Positions 7,709 to 16,758 of a stretch of DNA of 64,000 nucleotides are shown here, one piece after another. How positions within the stretch are numbered: position 1 is the first letter of the stretch; each line of letters begins with the position of its first letter. The stretch spans positions 1-64,000 of the forward strand of contig NZ_BPLK01000001.1 of NCBI RefSeq assembly GCF_019656215.1, written 5' to 3'. The notes beneath the pieces are model-generated. The model was not told the DNA's origin. It did not search any database and was given only the letters and a program-made list of their open reading frames with translations. Source of the DNA: Apilactobacillus zhangqiuensis. Its GTDB lineage: Bacteria > Bacillota > Bacilli > Lactobacillales > Lactobacillaceae. A program made the position numbers and the translations under genes.

Positions 7709-8645
7709 ATTTTGACAGTTTTTTAAAGATTTTTGAATACACGTTACGTAGTAAAAATCTCAAAGAAATCATTAAAAAAATAAGTATTACTATTTCAATA
7801 ACAAAATGAATAGCCGTGGAGTCAATAACTATGTCATTTTGTTTAATAACGGAACGTTTGGATAAATAAATTAAATGATTTTTAATATCAAAAAAATTAA
7901 ATAAACAAATAGATAATATATAAGATAATTCCAGTAATAGTATTAAAATTTTTATTCTGGTCAATCTACCATCCATTTTTTCTATTAATTTAGCTATTTC
8001 AACATCACTAAATAAATTACTTGAAAAAATCTGAACCATATAAAAAAATTCTTTCGTTCCAACCAAAGAAATTATGATTGTAAGAATAGCTGTTATCATT
8101 GATCCGTTAGCATCAACCTGAATAACAAATACTATGAGAGAAAAAACAGCAACCATTAATAATTTTAAAAAAAATCTACCAATCTTTTTATTGTAGACAT
8201 TCTTATAATCAGTTGGCAAAATAGCTGGATTAAACATATAAGATAACCACCAGAAACAAAAGGTCGTAGTCATAATTTCAAAACTGTAAGAAAGATAAGC
8301 AGCTATTTCATTATCAAAAACAAAGTAAAATGCAGTAATAAGACATAAAAAATGTAGTAATATCGTCAGATCAAGCATCCATAGTTTTTTATTTTTAATT
8401 TTCCAAATGCAACATCCAACTGCAAAGCTTATAGCAATAAAAAAACTCGAAGCAACTAACATCCATAAATTTTTATTCTGTCTAAGAGATGCTATAAAAA
8501 AAGCGACTATCATGAAAGCAGCATACAATCCGCCAAAAACAAATATTATTTTATGCTCTGCCTCTATATCTCCATCTTTATTCAATAAAGCTACTTGATA
8601 ATCAATCCATTTAATCGATTTAATAATCCATTTAATAATAAACAA
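7707..8645 (-). CDS. Unknown polytopic membrane protein
   Basis: About 310 residues with roughly eight hydrophobic helices, an Asp/Glu-containing first loop (LLNKDGDIEAEH) and a charged cytoplasmic segment (DVEIAKLIEKMDGRLTRIK). I recognise no family. Composition is conspicuously A+T-rich compared with neighbours, and the gene is bracketed by near-identical terminators, which may mean acquisition. The first canonical start (TTG at 8645) directly abuts GGAGG (8650-8646), leaving no spacer. ATT at 8639 has the proper 6-base spacing, so the true start may be an AUU. Confidence 0.6.
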   Translation of the reverse strand: MFIIKWIIKSIKWIDYQVALLNKDGDIEAEHKIIFVFGGLYAAFMIVAFFIASLRQNKNLWMLVASSFFIAISFAVGCCIWKIKNKKLWMLDLTILLHFLCLITAFYFVFDNEIAAYLSYSFEIMTTTFCFWWLSYMFNPAILPTDYKNVYNKKIGRFFLKLLMVAVFSLIVFVIQVDANGSMITAILTIIISLVGTKEFFYMVQIFSSNLFSDVEIAKLIEKMDGRLTRIKILILLLELSYILSICLFNFFDIKNHLIYLSKRSVIKQNDIVIDSTAIHFVIEIVILIFLMISLRFLLRNVYSKIFKKLSK

Positions 8646-8745
8646 CCTCCAAATACTATGTATTACAAATATACCATAAAGTATTATCGGTCTGGATTTG
8701 TTTAAAAGATGGATAACTTTATTTCATATATCTAGACATTCATAC

Positions 8746-8777
8746 AAAAAAGGACTGACCAACGTCAATCCTTTTTA
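8746..8777 (-). terminator. Terminator of 25-residue membrane peptide gene
   Basis: AAAAAAGGACTGAC-CAAC-GTCAATCCTTTTT has one C-A mismatch. On the minus strand it directly follows the small ORF at 8859-8782. It is very similar to the hairpin at 7679-7708. Confidence 0.7.
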
Positions 8778-8781
8778 TTTT

Positions 8782-8859
8782 TTAATAACATACAAAATAT
8801 ACTACAGCTAAAATAATAACGGCGATTACCATTAATGTGTAACAAATCTTTTCAAACAT
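8782..8859 (-). CDS. 25-residue single-helix membrane peptide
   Basis: ATG at 8859 follows AGAAGGA by seven bases. The frame reads a charged MFEK start and then one 20-residue hydrophobic helix with two cysteines, ending FVCY. An intrinsic terminator follows immediately. SD, start, helix and terminator together make a complete tiny gene that standard callers would miss. The role is unknown: it could be a regulatory membrane peptide or a type I toxin-like peptide, but no antisense RNA was identified. Confidence 0.5.
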   Translation of the reverse strand: MFEKICYTLMVIAVIILAVVYFVCY

Positions 8860-8942
8860 ATGAATTCCTTCTTTGCTTCCGCATTTAATTTATTTAAAGT
8901 TTAGGCTAACTATCCGCACTTGTCAATTTTGTTATATGTAAT

Positions 8943-8974
8943 AAAAAAACGCTGGAATAAATCCAACGTTTTCT
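8943..8974 (-). terminator. Terminator after AEC permease
   Basis: On the minus strand AAAACGTTGGA-TTTAT-TCCAGCGTTTTTTT has one G-U pair. It lies just past the permease stop. Confidence 0.75.
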
Positions 8975-8980
8975 TAGTTA

Positions 8981-9955
8981 TTAGATGTATTGAACGATTG
9001 TCATTAAGATAGGGATAACAACGATGAACAATACAGTTGAAGTAGTTACAATGTTTGTAGCGTACTTAACATCACCGTGTGATTCAGCAGCTAGGATTGG
9101 TAATACGGCTAGCATTGGGGTAGCTGATTGAACAATCATAGTTTGGTTGAATATTGTTGGTAGTGATACACCGCCATGAGCAGCAGCAGTTAAGATAACA
9201 ATCATAACAACTGGAGACAATACAAAACGACCTAATAGTGCAACAACAGTGTCGCGGTCGAATGAGATACTCTTTAGACCAGCATCAGCTAATACAATAC
9301 CAATGTAGATTAGTGATAGTGGAGTAACAAGACTACCAACGTATGATAGTGTTTGTGATAAGAAAGGTACCTTTAGTACTGGAATGTTTAGTAGTAAGAA
9401 TACTAAAGCAACTAAGAAACCAACAAGTGGCATTGGAATAACTTGTTTCCAGTTAATCTTGTGGTGTTCCTTTGGTTGACCTGACTTAGTAGGGTCATCG
9501 TTACTGATCAAGAAGACACCAAATGCCCAAGTAGAAACAGTGTTGATGATGTAGTATACCAAGAAGTAAGTCATTGACTTGTCACCGAATAAGGCGATGT
9601 TCAATGGTAGACCAATGAAGATAGTATTGGCGTTAACGATAGCGTTAATGAATACACCACGACGACCTGGTCTAACCTTCATGATTTTAACTAGTGCAAA
9701 CGCAATTAGGTAACCAATGATAACTGAGATAATACCCCAGATTAAGTAGCTACCGAAACTTACAAGCTTACCTCTAGTTAGACGACTTAACACCGCAACA
9801 AAAATTGAAGCTGGTAGAGCGATGTTTTTGATTAATTTAGAAATGTTCTTGCTGAATGTATCTGCAAACCAACCGGTTTTTCTTAATACATATCCTAATA
9901 GCATAATTAGAACAACAACAAGGACACTTTGGATTGAGTTAATAAATACTCCCAT
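8981..9955 (-). CDS. AEC-family permease (malate/auxin efflux carrier type)
   Basis: A 324-residue integral membrane transporter with ten predicted helices. The N-terminal GYVLRKTGWF is typical of the AEC family (malate permease MleP / auxin efflux carrier). A short hydrophilic central loop (SNDDPTKSGQPKEHHK) separates the two helical halves. AGGAGG is seven bases before ATG 9955. No malolactic enzyme gene is adjacent, so the substrate (possibly malate or citrate) is not assigned. A 37-residue membrane peptide is encoded on the same strand just upstream and may share the transcript. Confidence 0.85.
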   Translation of the reverse strand: MGVFINSIQSVLVVVLIMLLGYVLRKTGWFADTFSKNISKLIKNIALPASIFVAVLSRLTRGKLVSFGSYLIWGIISVIIGYLIAFALVKIMKVRPGRRGVFINAIVNANTIFIGLPLNIALFGDKSMTYFLVYYIINTVSTWAFGVFLISNDDPTKSGQPKEHHKINWKQVIPMPLVGFLVALVFLLLNIPVLKVPFLSQTLSYVGSLVTPLSLIYIGIVLADAGLKSISFDRDTVVALLGRFVLSPVVMIVILTAAAHGGVSLPTIFNQTMIVQSATPMLAVLPILAAESHGDVKYATNIVTTSTVLFIVVIPILMTIVQYI

Positions 9956-10097
9956 TATGAATCCTCCTATTTGATATTAAAAATAATTATTGCTTAATTT
10001 AAAACACGTTAAGTACTATAAAACACACTTAAAGATATAGTCAAAGGATAAGCTTGTTATAAATATTTTTTATATCTATAGATAACCCCCCGTTATA

Positions 10098-10211
10098 TTA
10101 GTCTTTATCATCGTTTTTATGCTTATTTTTCAAAGAAATTACTAACACTGTTGATAATGTGGAAATAATAAATAGCACAATTACCATGATTAACATACCG
10201 ATCACTTGCAT
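10098..10211 (-). CDS. 37-residue membrane peptide upstream of permease
   Basis: ATG 10211 follows a strong GGGAGGG. The peptide has a 25-residue hydrophobic helix (starting MQVIGMLIMVIVLF) and a highly charged tail KNKHKNDDKD. It ends 140 bases before the AEC permease start with no clear terminator between, so it may be translated from the permease mRNA as a leader or small partner subunit. Function unknown. Confidence 0.6.
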   Translation of the reverse strand: MQVIGMLIMVIVLFIISTLSTVLVISLKNKHKNDDKD

Positions 10212-10281
10212 CTAATCCCTCCCAAATGATTACTTCGATAATAAAATTATAGCGAATTTTCAATTTTTTCTCAAAATATTG

Positions 10282-10310
10282 TTGCATAAAATCTATAGAT
10301 GTGGTTTAAT
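10282..10310 (+). promoter_or_regulatory. Promoter of unassigned RNA
   Basis: TTGCAT (10282-10287), 17 bases, TTTAAT (10305-10310). It is the only good sigma-A promoter in front of the structured RNA and points away from the 37-residue peptide gene. Confidence 0.55.
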
Positions 10311-10316
10311 ATTATA

Positions 10317-10471
10317 TGTCGCTTGAGGTTACATCTCACGGGCAAACTTAATATTTTGAGCTGTTAGCTTAAGGTAAAAGCACTCAGTCCTTTGCTGAGA
10401 AGATGGTGTTCAAAGCATCACAGCTCACTAACTAAAGTACTTTGAAGATTTTATCTTTGGGGTACTTTTTT
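10317..10471 (+). ncRNA. Unassigned structured RNA, about 155 nt
   Basis: The segment starts seven bases after a promoter and ends at a strong intrinsic terminator (10434-10471). It has no open frame of note. Paired elements are GAGCTGT (10360s) with ACAGCTC (10420s) enclosing CTCAG-N7-CTGAG, and TGAG-N7-CTCA near the 5' end. GCTTGAGGTTA and GCTTAAGGTAA form an internal direct repeat. No protein gene follows on the plus strand, so it behaves as a stand-alone RNA. I could not match it to 6S, SRP, tmRNA, T-box or a named riboswitch. Confidence 0.5.
10434..10471 (+). terminator. Terminator of unassigned RNA
   Basis: A 16-bp stem (10434-10449 with 10453-10468, several G-U pairs) and a TTT loop, ending in a T-run. 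Confidence 0.8.
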
Positions 10472-10511
10472 GTTAAAGAATAAAAGTTTGTTTTTGTATA
10501 TCTCACAGAAC

Positions 10512-10547
10512 AAGAGCCGCTTCTTAATAGAAGCGGCTCTTTTTTTG
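10512..10547 (+). terminator. Second plus-strand terminator
   Basis: AAGAGCCGCTTCT-TAAT-AGAAGCGGCTCTT is a perfect GC-rich stem followed by T7. Only about 40 bases separate it from the previous terminator, so it is probably a backup or ends a readthrough RNA. Confidence 0.8.
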
Positions 10548-10571
10548 ATCTTTTTCTACATAACATATAAT

Positions 10572-10603
10572 AAAAAGCCATAGGATAACCTATGGCTTTT
10601 TTT
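10572..10603. terminator. Terminator of acetoin reductase gene
   Basis: AAAAAGCCATAGG-ATAA-CCTATGGCTTTTTTT. On the minus strand it ends the SDR gene. The same hairpin with an inverted loop recurs at 15341-15374. Confidence 0.85.
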
Positions 10604-10621
10604 CATATCCAGGATATGATT

Positions 10622-11425
<804 letters not shown>

Positions 11426-11626
11426 TCATTCACAAAAAGATTATATACTATTTTCATTAATTTTAAAGTACTTATATTATTAAATTTTTATTAAATCCAT
11501 AAAATTTGTTATGTCTTACACTATATAATTTGAAACTAATTATTTGAATTAAGGATATAAGGAGTTTATCTTATAGTATATGAAAACAACAATAACAATA
11601 TATATGTAAAGAGGGAATTGATAATC

Positions 11627-12964
11627 ATGGCTGAAAATTTTGATTACGATGTTTTATACATCGGTGCCGGTCACGGTACTTTTGATGGTGCAATGCCATT
11701 AGCTGCAAAAGGATATAAAGTAGCCGTAGTAGAAGCTGATAAAATCGGTGGAACTTGCCCAAATTGGGGTTGTAACGCTAAAATTGCTTTGGATTTACCT
11801 GCACAATTACTAGAAACCCAAAAGCGCTTAAGAAACATTGTTAAGGGTGACTTAAGTATTGATTGGACCCAAAACATGTTAAATAAACATAAAGTAATTG
11901 ATAGTATTCCAAATGCCATTGAAGGTGGCTTGAACGCCTTCGGTATCGATGTTATCAAAGGATACGGAAAGCTAACAGATGGACATACTGTTGATGTTGA
12001 TGGTAAATCATACACCGCAGATAAAATTGTTATCGCTACTGGTTTACGTCCACATAGACTAGATGTTCCTGGTAAAGAAATGGCTCACGATTCAAAGGAC
12101 TTCCTAAACATCGATGAACTACCAGTTCATATTGCAATTATCGGTGCTGGTTACATTGCCATGGAATTTGCATCAATCGCAAATGCTGCTGGATCAGAAG
12201 TAACTGTTATTATGCATGGTGACCGTGCTCTTCGTGGATTTAACGGCGAATATGTTGATGCTGTGGTTAACGATTTGAAGGAAAAAGGTGTTACTTTCGT
12301 CGAAAACGCCGAAGTGCAAGAATTTCACGAAGAAAAGTGTAAGACAACTATTGAATTATCAAACAACCGTCAAGTCTTCACTGACTACATCTTAGATGCT
12401 ACTGGTCGTATTCCAAATGTTGAAAACATTGGTTTAGACGAAGTTGGCGTTAAGTATGATAAAAAGAATGGTATTGAAGTAAACGACCATCTACAAACAT
12501 CAGTTGATAGTATTTATGCTTCAGGTGACGTTGCGGCAACTGGTCAACCAAGATTAACTCCAACTGCAATGTTTGAATCACAATATCTAACTAGCCTATT
12601 TTCTGGTGAAACTAATGATGCAATTGATTTCCCTGCCATTCCTTCAGTTGTATTCACTTCACCTCGTATCGCTCAAGTCGGTGTATCAGTTGAAGAAGCT
12701 AAGAACAGTGACGACTACACTGTTGAAGAACACGATATGACTGCCGATTGGTACCGTTCAATCACTAACGAAGAAATTGCTAAACGTGCATACATCTTCG
12801 ATAAGGAACACCACTTGGTTGGTGCCACAGAAGTATCAAACGAAGCGGATAGCGTAATTGACTCAATCCTACCTGCCGTTGCTCTAAAATTAGACAAAGC
12901 TCAAATTAATAAGATTGTTCATTTGTTCCCTACCATCGGTAGTGACGCTTGGCAACATCTATAA
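11627..12964 (+). CDS. Pyridine nucleotide-disulfide oxidoreductase, copy 1
   Basis: FAD/NAD(P)H flavoenzyme of the glutathione reductase/dihydrolipoamide dehydrogenase family. The 445-residue protein has the FAD loop IGAGHGTFDGA, the redox disulfide in GGTCPNWGC (C-x4-C), a second Rossmann motif GAGYIAMEFAS and the FAD motif YASGDVAATGQP. The dimer-interface HPT..E motif is altered (HLFPTIGSDAW, no glutamate), so true Gor or Lpd activity is uncertain. ATG 11627 follows GAGGG at 11611-11615. A TTG at 11618 is too close to it. It is paralogous to the next gene. Confidence 0.85.
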   Translation: MAENFDYDVLYIGAGHGTFDGAMPLAAKGYKVAVVEADKIGGTCPNWGCNAKIALDLPAQLLETQKRLRNIVKGDLSIDWTQNMLNKHKVIDSIPNAIEGGLNAFGIDVIKGYGKLTDGHTVDVDGKSYTADKIVIATGLRPHRLDVPGKEMAHDSKDFLNIDELPVHIAIIGAGYIAMEFASIANAAGSEVTVIMHGDRALRGFNGEYVDAVVNDLKEKGVTFVENAEVQEFHEEKCKTTIELSNNRQVFTDYILDATGRIPNVENIGLDEVGVKYDKKNGIEVNDHLQTSVDSIYASGDVAATGQPRLTPTAMFESQYLTSLFSGETNDAIDFPAIPSVVFTSPRIAQVGVSVEEAKNSDDYTVEEHDMTADWYRSITNEEIAKRAYIFDKEHHLVGATEVSNEADSVIDSILPAVALKLDKAQINKIVHLFPTIGSDAWQHL

Positions 12965-12974
12965 AATATTAAGT

Positions 12975-13001
12975 AAAGCCACCTATTTGGGTGGCTTTTT
13001 T
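12975..13001 (+). terminator. Terminator between flavoprotein paralogs
   Basis: AAAGCCACC-TATTTG-GGTGGCTTT plus a T-run. It implies the two paralogs are separately transcribed. Confidence 0.82.
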
Positions 13002-13115
13002 ATTGTTTAAAATTCCGTTAAAAACGAGTCAATATATTTGTTTGAAGAACTACAATATTGTACATTAATTAATATAAGAAAATATAAAAAACGTAATAAA
13101 TACGGAGGCTATAAC

Positions 13116-14456
13116 ATGAAAAATCCTAACTTCGATTACGATGTTATCTACATCGGATCAGGACACGCCGCATTCGACGGTGCTAAGACACTTTGCAAAC
13201 AAGGTTTTAAGATTGCGTTTGTTGAAGCAATCGCCGTTGGTGGTACTTGCCCTAACTGGGGTTGTAACGCCAAAATCTCACTTGATGGACCAGTTACTCT
13301 AGCTAAGACCCAAAGACGTATGAAAGACATCGTTGAAGGTGACACTAAGCTAAACTGGAAGGAAAACATCAAACACAAACGTGAAGGAATCCTACCAATC
13401 AAGGTAGACCGTGAAGCTACTATGAAGAGCCTAGGCATGGATGTTATCCATGGTTTCGCTAAGTTCACTGATGCTCACACACTAGAAATCAATGGTGAAC
13501 ACGTTACTTCTGATAAAATCGTTATCGCCACTGGTTTAACACCACACAAAGTTGAAATTGAAGGTACTGAATTATCACATGATTCAAGAGACTTCATGGA
13601 ATTAGAAGACATGCCAAAACGTATGGCAGTTGTTGGTACTGGTTACATCGCGATGGAATTTGCTACTATGGCAAACGAAGCCGGTGCTGATGTTACTATG
13701 TTCATGCACGGTGACAAGGCATTACGTCCTTTCTACCAACCATACGTAAAAATCTTAATGGACGAAATGAAAGCATCTGGTATCAAGTTTGTTGAAAACT
13801 CTGGTCTACGTTCATTCAGCCAAGACGGTGACGAATACACCGTAACTTACGCTGACAATCAACAACTAACTGTTGATTACATCTTAGATGCTTCTGGCCG
13901 TGTACCAATGGTTCACGACATGGGCTTAGAAGAAGTTGGTGTGAAATACGATGATAAGAAAGGTGTCCTTGTTAACGAATACCTACAAACATCAGTAGAA
14001 AACATCTACGCTTCAGGTGACGTTGCTGCTACCGGACAACCAAACCTAACCCCAACCGCAACATTCGAATCACAATACCTAAAGCACTTATTTGCCGGCG
14101 AAACTGATCAACCAATCGACTTCCCAGCAATTCCATCAGTAGTATTTACTTCACCTCGTATCAGTCAAATGGGTGTTACTGTTGATGAAGCAAAGGCTAG
14201 TGATGAATACACTGTAGAAGAACATGATGCAACCAACACATGGTTTAGACAAATCACTAAGGAACCTGTTGTTAAGAATGCATACATTTTCGACAAGGAA
14301 CACCGCTTAGTTGGTTTCACTGAAATTTCAGACCAAGCTGATAACGCAGTGGACATGATTGTTCCAGCCGTTAACATGAAGATGACACCACTAGAAATTG
14401 AAAGAAATGTTCACCTATTCCCTTCAATCGGTCATGACACTTGGAAGAACATCTAA
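13116..14456 (+). CDS. Pyridine nucleotide-disulfide oxidoreductase, copy 2
   Basis: 446 residues, the same architecture as copy 1: IGSGHAAFDGA, GGTCPNWGC redox pair, GTGYIAMEFAT, YASGDVAATGQP and HLFPSIGHDTW at the end. The copies share most motifs exactly but have diverged across the body, so this is an old tandem duplication, not a recent one. GGAGG at 13104-13108 selects ATG 13116; the upstream TTG at 13038 lacks an SD. It probably reduces a low-molecular-weight disulfide or coenzyme A disulfide, or acts in metal/oxidant stress; the substrate is unassigned. Confidence 0.85.
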   Translation: MKNPNFDYDVIYIGSGHAAFDGAKTLCKQGFKIAFVEAIAVGGTCPNWGCNAKISLDGPVTLAKTQRRMKDIVEGDTKLNWKENIKHKREGILPIKVDREATMKSLGMDVIHGFAKFTDAHTLEINGEHVTSDKIVIATGLTPHKVEIEGTELSHDSRDFMELEDMPKRMAVVGTGYIAMEFATMANEAGADVTMFMHGDKALRPFYQPYVKILMDEMKASGIKFVENSGLRSFSQDGDEYTVTYADNQQLTVDYILDASGRVPMVHDMGLEEVGVKYDDKKGVLVNEYLQTSVENIYASGDVAATGQPNLTPTATFESQYLKHLFAGETDQPIDFPAIPSVVFTSPRISQMGVTVDEAKASDEYTVEEHDATNTWFRQITKEPVVKNAYIFDKEHRLVGFTEISDQADNAVDMIVPAVNMKMTPLEIERNVHLFPSIGHDTWKNI

Positions 14457-14476
14457 ATCATTCTTAATAAAAATTT

Positions 14477-14511
14477 AAGCCCCGGCCATCTCTATGTGAC
14501 CGGGGTTTTTG
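14477..14511 (+). terminator. Terminator after second flavoprotein
   Basis: AAGCCCCGG pairs with CCGGGGTTTTT around a loop that can form an inner CA/TG pair. Confidence 0.82.
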
Positions 14512-14548
14512 TTATAATATTTTCAAGATATTAATCAGGAGGCATAAA

Positions 14549-15328
14549 ATGTACAATCGTAAAGAACAAAAACAAGAAGCTAAGAGCCTTATTCGTGGAC
14601 ACCAACGTTTCTTCTTTATCTTATTCATTCCATTCTTACTAACTAGCATTGTTTATTCAATATTAATGAATAGAGCCGGATTTAGTTCAACTGCATACAC
14701 TGGAAGCATTAAGCTTAACGACCCCAATGTCATCACTAACTACGTTGGATCATTTATTTTTATATTATTATCATCAATCTTTTTACTAAGTGCTATCTAC
14801 ACCGTCTTTAATGTGTTAAGAGGAGAAGATGATTTCCAAAATCCACTTAGAAAATCAATATCATTCATTGACAATCAACGTCTTTTTTGGGGAACTATCT
14901 GGACATGGATTTTAAGATCAATCCTATTATCACTATGGTCATTTGTAATATCCATTCCTATGTTTGTGATAATTTTTGTACTACCAAATTCACTAGGTTT
15001 TTACATTGCATCACTAATAATAATCTTCTTGTCAGTATTTATAACCATTAAGAGTTTCGCGTACTCACAAGCACTTTGGGTATATCGAGACGGATTTGTG
15101 AACAACGAACGCGTTGGTGCTTTGGAAGCAATCATGACCAGTCAAGACTACATGAAGGGCTACAAAGCTGATTACTTTGTGTTACAACTATCATTCATTG
15201 GTTGGTTCCTATTGGTTGTCCTAACTTCAGGAATCCTTGGAATTTACGTATATCCTTACTACTACACCACACAAGTTAAGTTCTACGAATTTATCAAATA
15301 CCAATACAAGCAAAAGAAAGTAATGTAA
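14549..15328 (+). CDS. DUF975-family membrane protein
   Basis: 259 residues with about six hydrophobic helices. The charged N-terminus, MYNRKEQKQEAKSLIRGH, and the pattern of a central helix pair followed by VGALEAIMTSQDYMKGYK and a tyrosine-rich end (YPYYYTTQVKFYEF) are typical of DUF975 proteins. These are common in lactobacilli and of unknown function. CAGGAGG precedes ATG 14549 and TATAAT lies at about 14514. It is monocistronic. Confidence 0.8.
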   Translation: MYNRKEQKQEAKSLIRGHQRFFFILFIPFLLTSIVYSILMNRAGFSSTAYTGSIKLNDPNVITNYVGSFIFILLSSIFLLSAIYTVFNVLRGEDDFQNPLRKSISFIDNQRLFWGTIWTWILRSILLSLWSFVISIPMFVIIFVLPNSLGFYIASLIIIFLSVFITIKSFAYSQALWVYRDGFVNNERVGALEAIMTSQDYMKGYKADYFVLQLSFIGWFLLVVLTSGILGIYVYPYYYTTQVKFYEFIKYQYKQKKVM

Positions 15329-15340
15329 ACGCTGAATAAT

Positions 15341-15374
15341 AAAAAAAGCCATAGGTTATCCTATGGCTTTTTTG
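15341..15374. terminator. Bidirectional terminator
   Basis: AAAAAAAGCCATAGG-TTAT-CCTATGGCTTTTTTG separates the convergent DUF975 and MFS genes. It is the reverse complement of the hairpin at 10572-10603. Confidence 0.85.
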
Positions 15375-15381
15375 TTTGATC

Positions 15382-16758
15382 TTATTTCTTAGGCAATCTA
15401 AATGATAGTAAGAAACCAATAATGGCAACGCCTAACATTAACCAGAAACCAAATTGGTAACCGGTAATTTGAGCACCTGCGGTTGTAGCGTGGGTGCTTG
15501 CTAGATTCACACCTAATGTGACAACGGTCATTGAAATTGCAGTTCCAAGCGATCCTCCAACCTGTCTGATTGTAGATGAAGCGGCATTTCCGTCTGTTTC
15601 GTATTGGGAAGGTAATGAGTTAATTCCATCTGTAAATGTATTCATCATTACTAATGCCACCCCGACCATTCTAAGTGCATAACTTACGATGATGATGGCT
15701 AGACTAGATGTGGCATTAAAGGCAACCATTGGAATCGATCCGATTAAAATGAATGCAAAACCAATAATAGAAACTTTTCTTACTCCTAGTTTATCGTACA
15801 AACCACCTGAGATTGGATTGAAAACACCCATTAAGATGGCACCAGGCATCATTACTAATCCAGCAACCAATGCTGATACCATACGTGAGTTTTGAAGGTA
15901 TAAAGGCATTACCAATTCAATTCCAACCATTGCGATGTTACTTAAAGTACTTAATAAAGTAGTTAGGTTGAAGTTGTGGTTTTTAAAAATCGACATGTTA
16001 ATCATTGGTTCGTCCAAGTGATTTTGTCTGTATACAAAACCGACAATTGCAGCAATCCCAATCAATCCGATGATTGAAATAATAAGGCTTAAATTACCAG
16101 TGTTACCAATTTCAGAGAATGCGTATAGCAAACCACCGAAACCAACTACTGATAGTAATAGTGATACAAAGTCTAGCTTAGTCTTCTTGATTTCGTTGAC
16201 GTTTTCAGTGAAGAAAATACCGACTACTAGAATAATCACTGAAATGATACTTAGTAGTGCAAATAGGTCACGCCACCCAAAGTATTCAAGAATAATTCCT
16301 GACAATGTAGGTCCAACGGTTGGTCCTAATGCAATCACCAATCCGGTGACACCAAGTGCTAGTCCACGTTTTTCAGGCGGGAATAGCAATAAAATGACGT
16401 TTTGAATGAATGGCATCAATAGTCCAGCTGCAATCGCTTGAACAAAACGACCAACTAATAAGACACTAAAGCTTGGTGCCACCCAACCAATTACCGATCC
16501 AATCAAGAATAGCGTAATCATGAACAAGTAGTTGTACTTGGTCTTAAAGTTATTGAACACCCATGACGAGATTGGAATCATCAAACCAACTACCAATAGG
16601 TATCCGGTTGATAACCATTGAACAGTGGCTTGATTGATACTAAATGAGTGCATGATACTAGTTAACGCGTTATTAAATAATGTTTCCGCTAATAGTGCCA
16701 TGAATGCCCCGAATAAAATCACGGCCATCATTAAATTACGTTTTTTGATGTTTTCCAT
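15382..16758 (-). CDS. DHA2-family MFS multidrug exporter
   Basis: 458-residue proton-driven drug exporter of the EmrB/QacA group. The helix 1-2 region has the usual N-terminal pattern LAETLFNNALTSI and WLSTGYLL, and the helix 5 motif C is GLVIALGPTVGPTLSGIIL, the antiporter signature. It starts at ATG 16758, overlapping the stop of the MarR gene by one base, so exporter and regulator are translationally coupled. Expression is probably released when MarR binds its ligand. Confidence 0.88.
   Translation of the reverse strand: MENIKKRNLMMAVILFGAFMALLAETLFNNALTSIMHSFSINQATVQWLSTGYLLVVGLMIPISSWVFNNFKTKYNYLFMITLFLIGSVIGWVAPSFSVLLVGRFVQAIAAGLLMPFIQNVILLLFPPEKRGLALGVTGLVIALGPTVGPTLSGIILEYFGWRDLFALLSIISVIILVVGIFFTENVNEIKKTKLDFVSLLLSVVGFGGLLYAFSEIGNTGNLSLIISIIGLIGIAAIVGFVYRQNHLDEPMINMSIFKNHNFNLTTLLSTLSNIAMVGIELVMPLYLQNSRMVSALVAGLVMMPGAILMGVFNPISGGLYDKLGVRKVSIIGFAFILIGSIPMVAFNATSSLAIIIVSYALRMVGVALVMMNTFTDGINSLPSQYETDGNAASSTIRQVGGSLGTAISMTVVTLGVNLASTHATTAGAQITGYQFGFWLMLGVAIIGFLLSFRLPKK

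Noticed and set aside
10317-10471. Riboswitch identity for the structured RNA
   Set aside because: No downstream gene on the same strand and no match to remembered consensus of T-box, SAM, lysine, FMN, THF, ZTP, preQ1 or Mn2+ aptamers.
11580-11609. Nine-codon ORF ahead of flavoprotein copy 1, considered as a leader peptide
   Set aside because: AAGGAG is 15 bases away, too far, and no attenuator hairpin follows.
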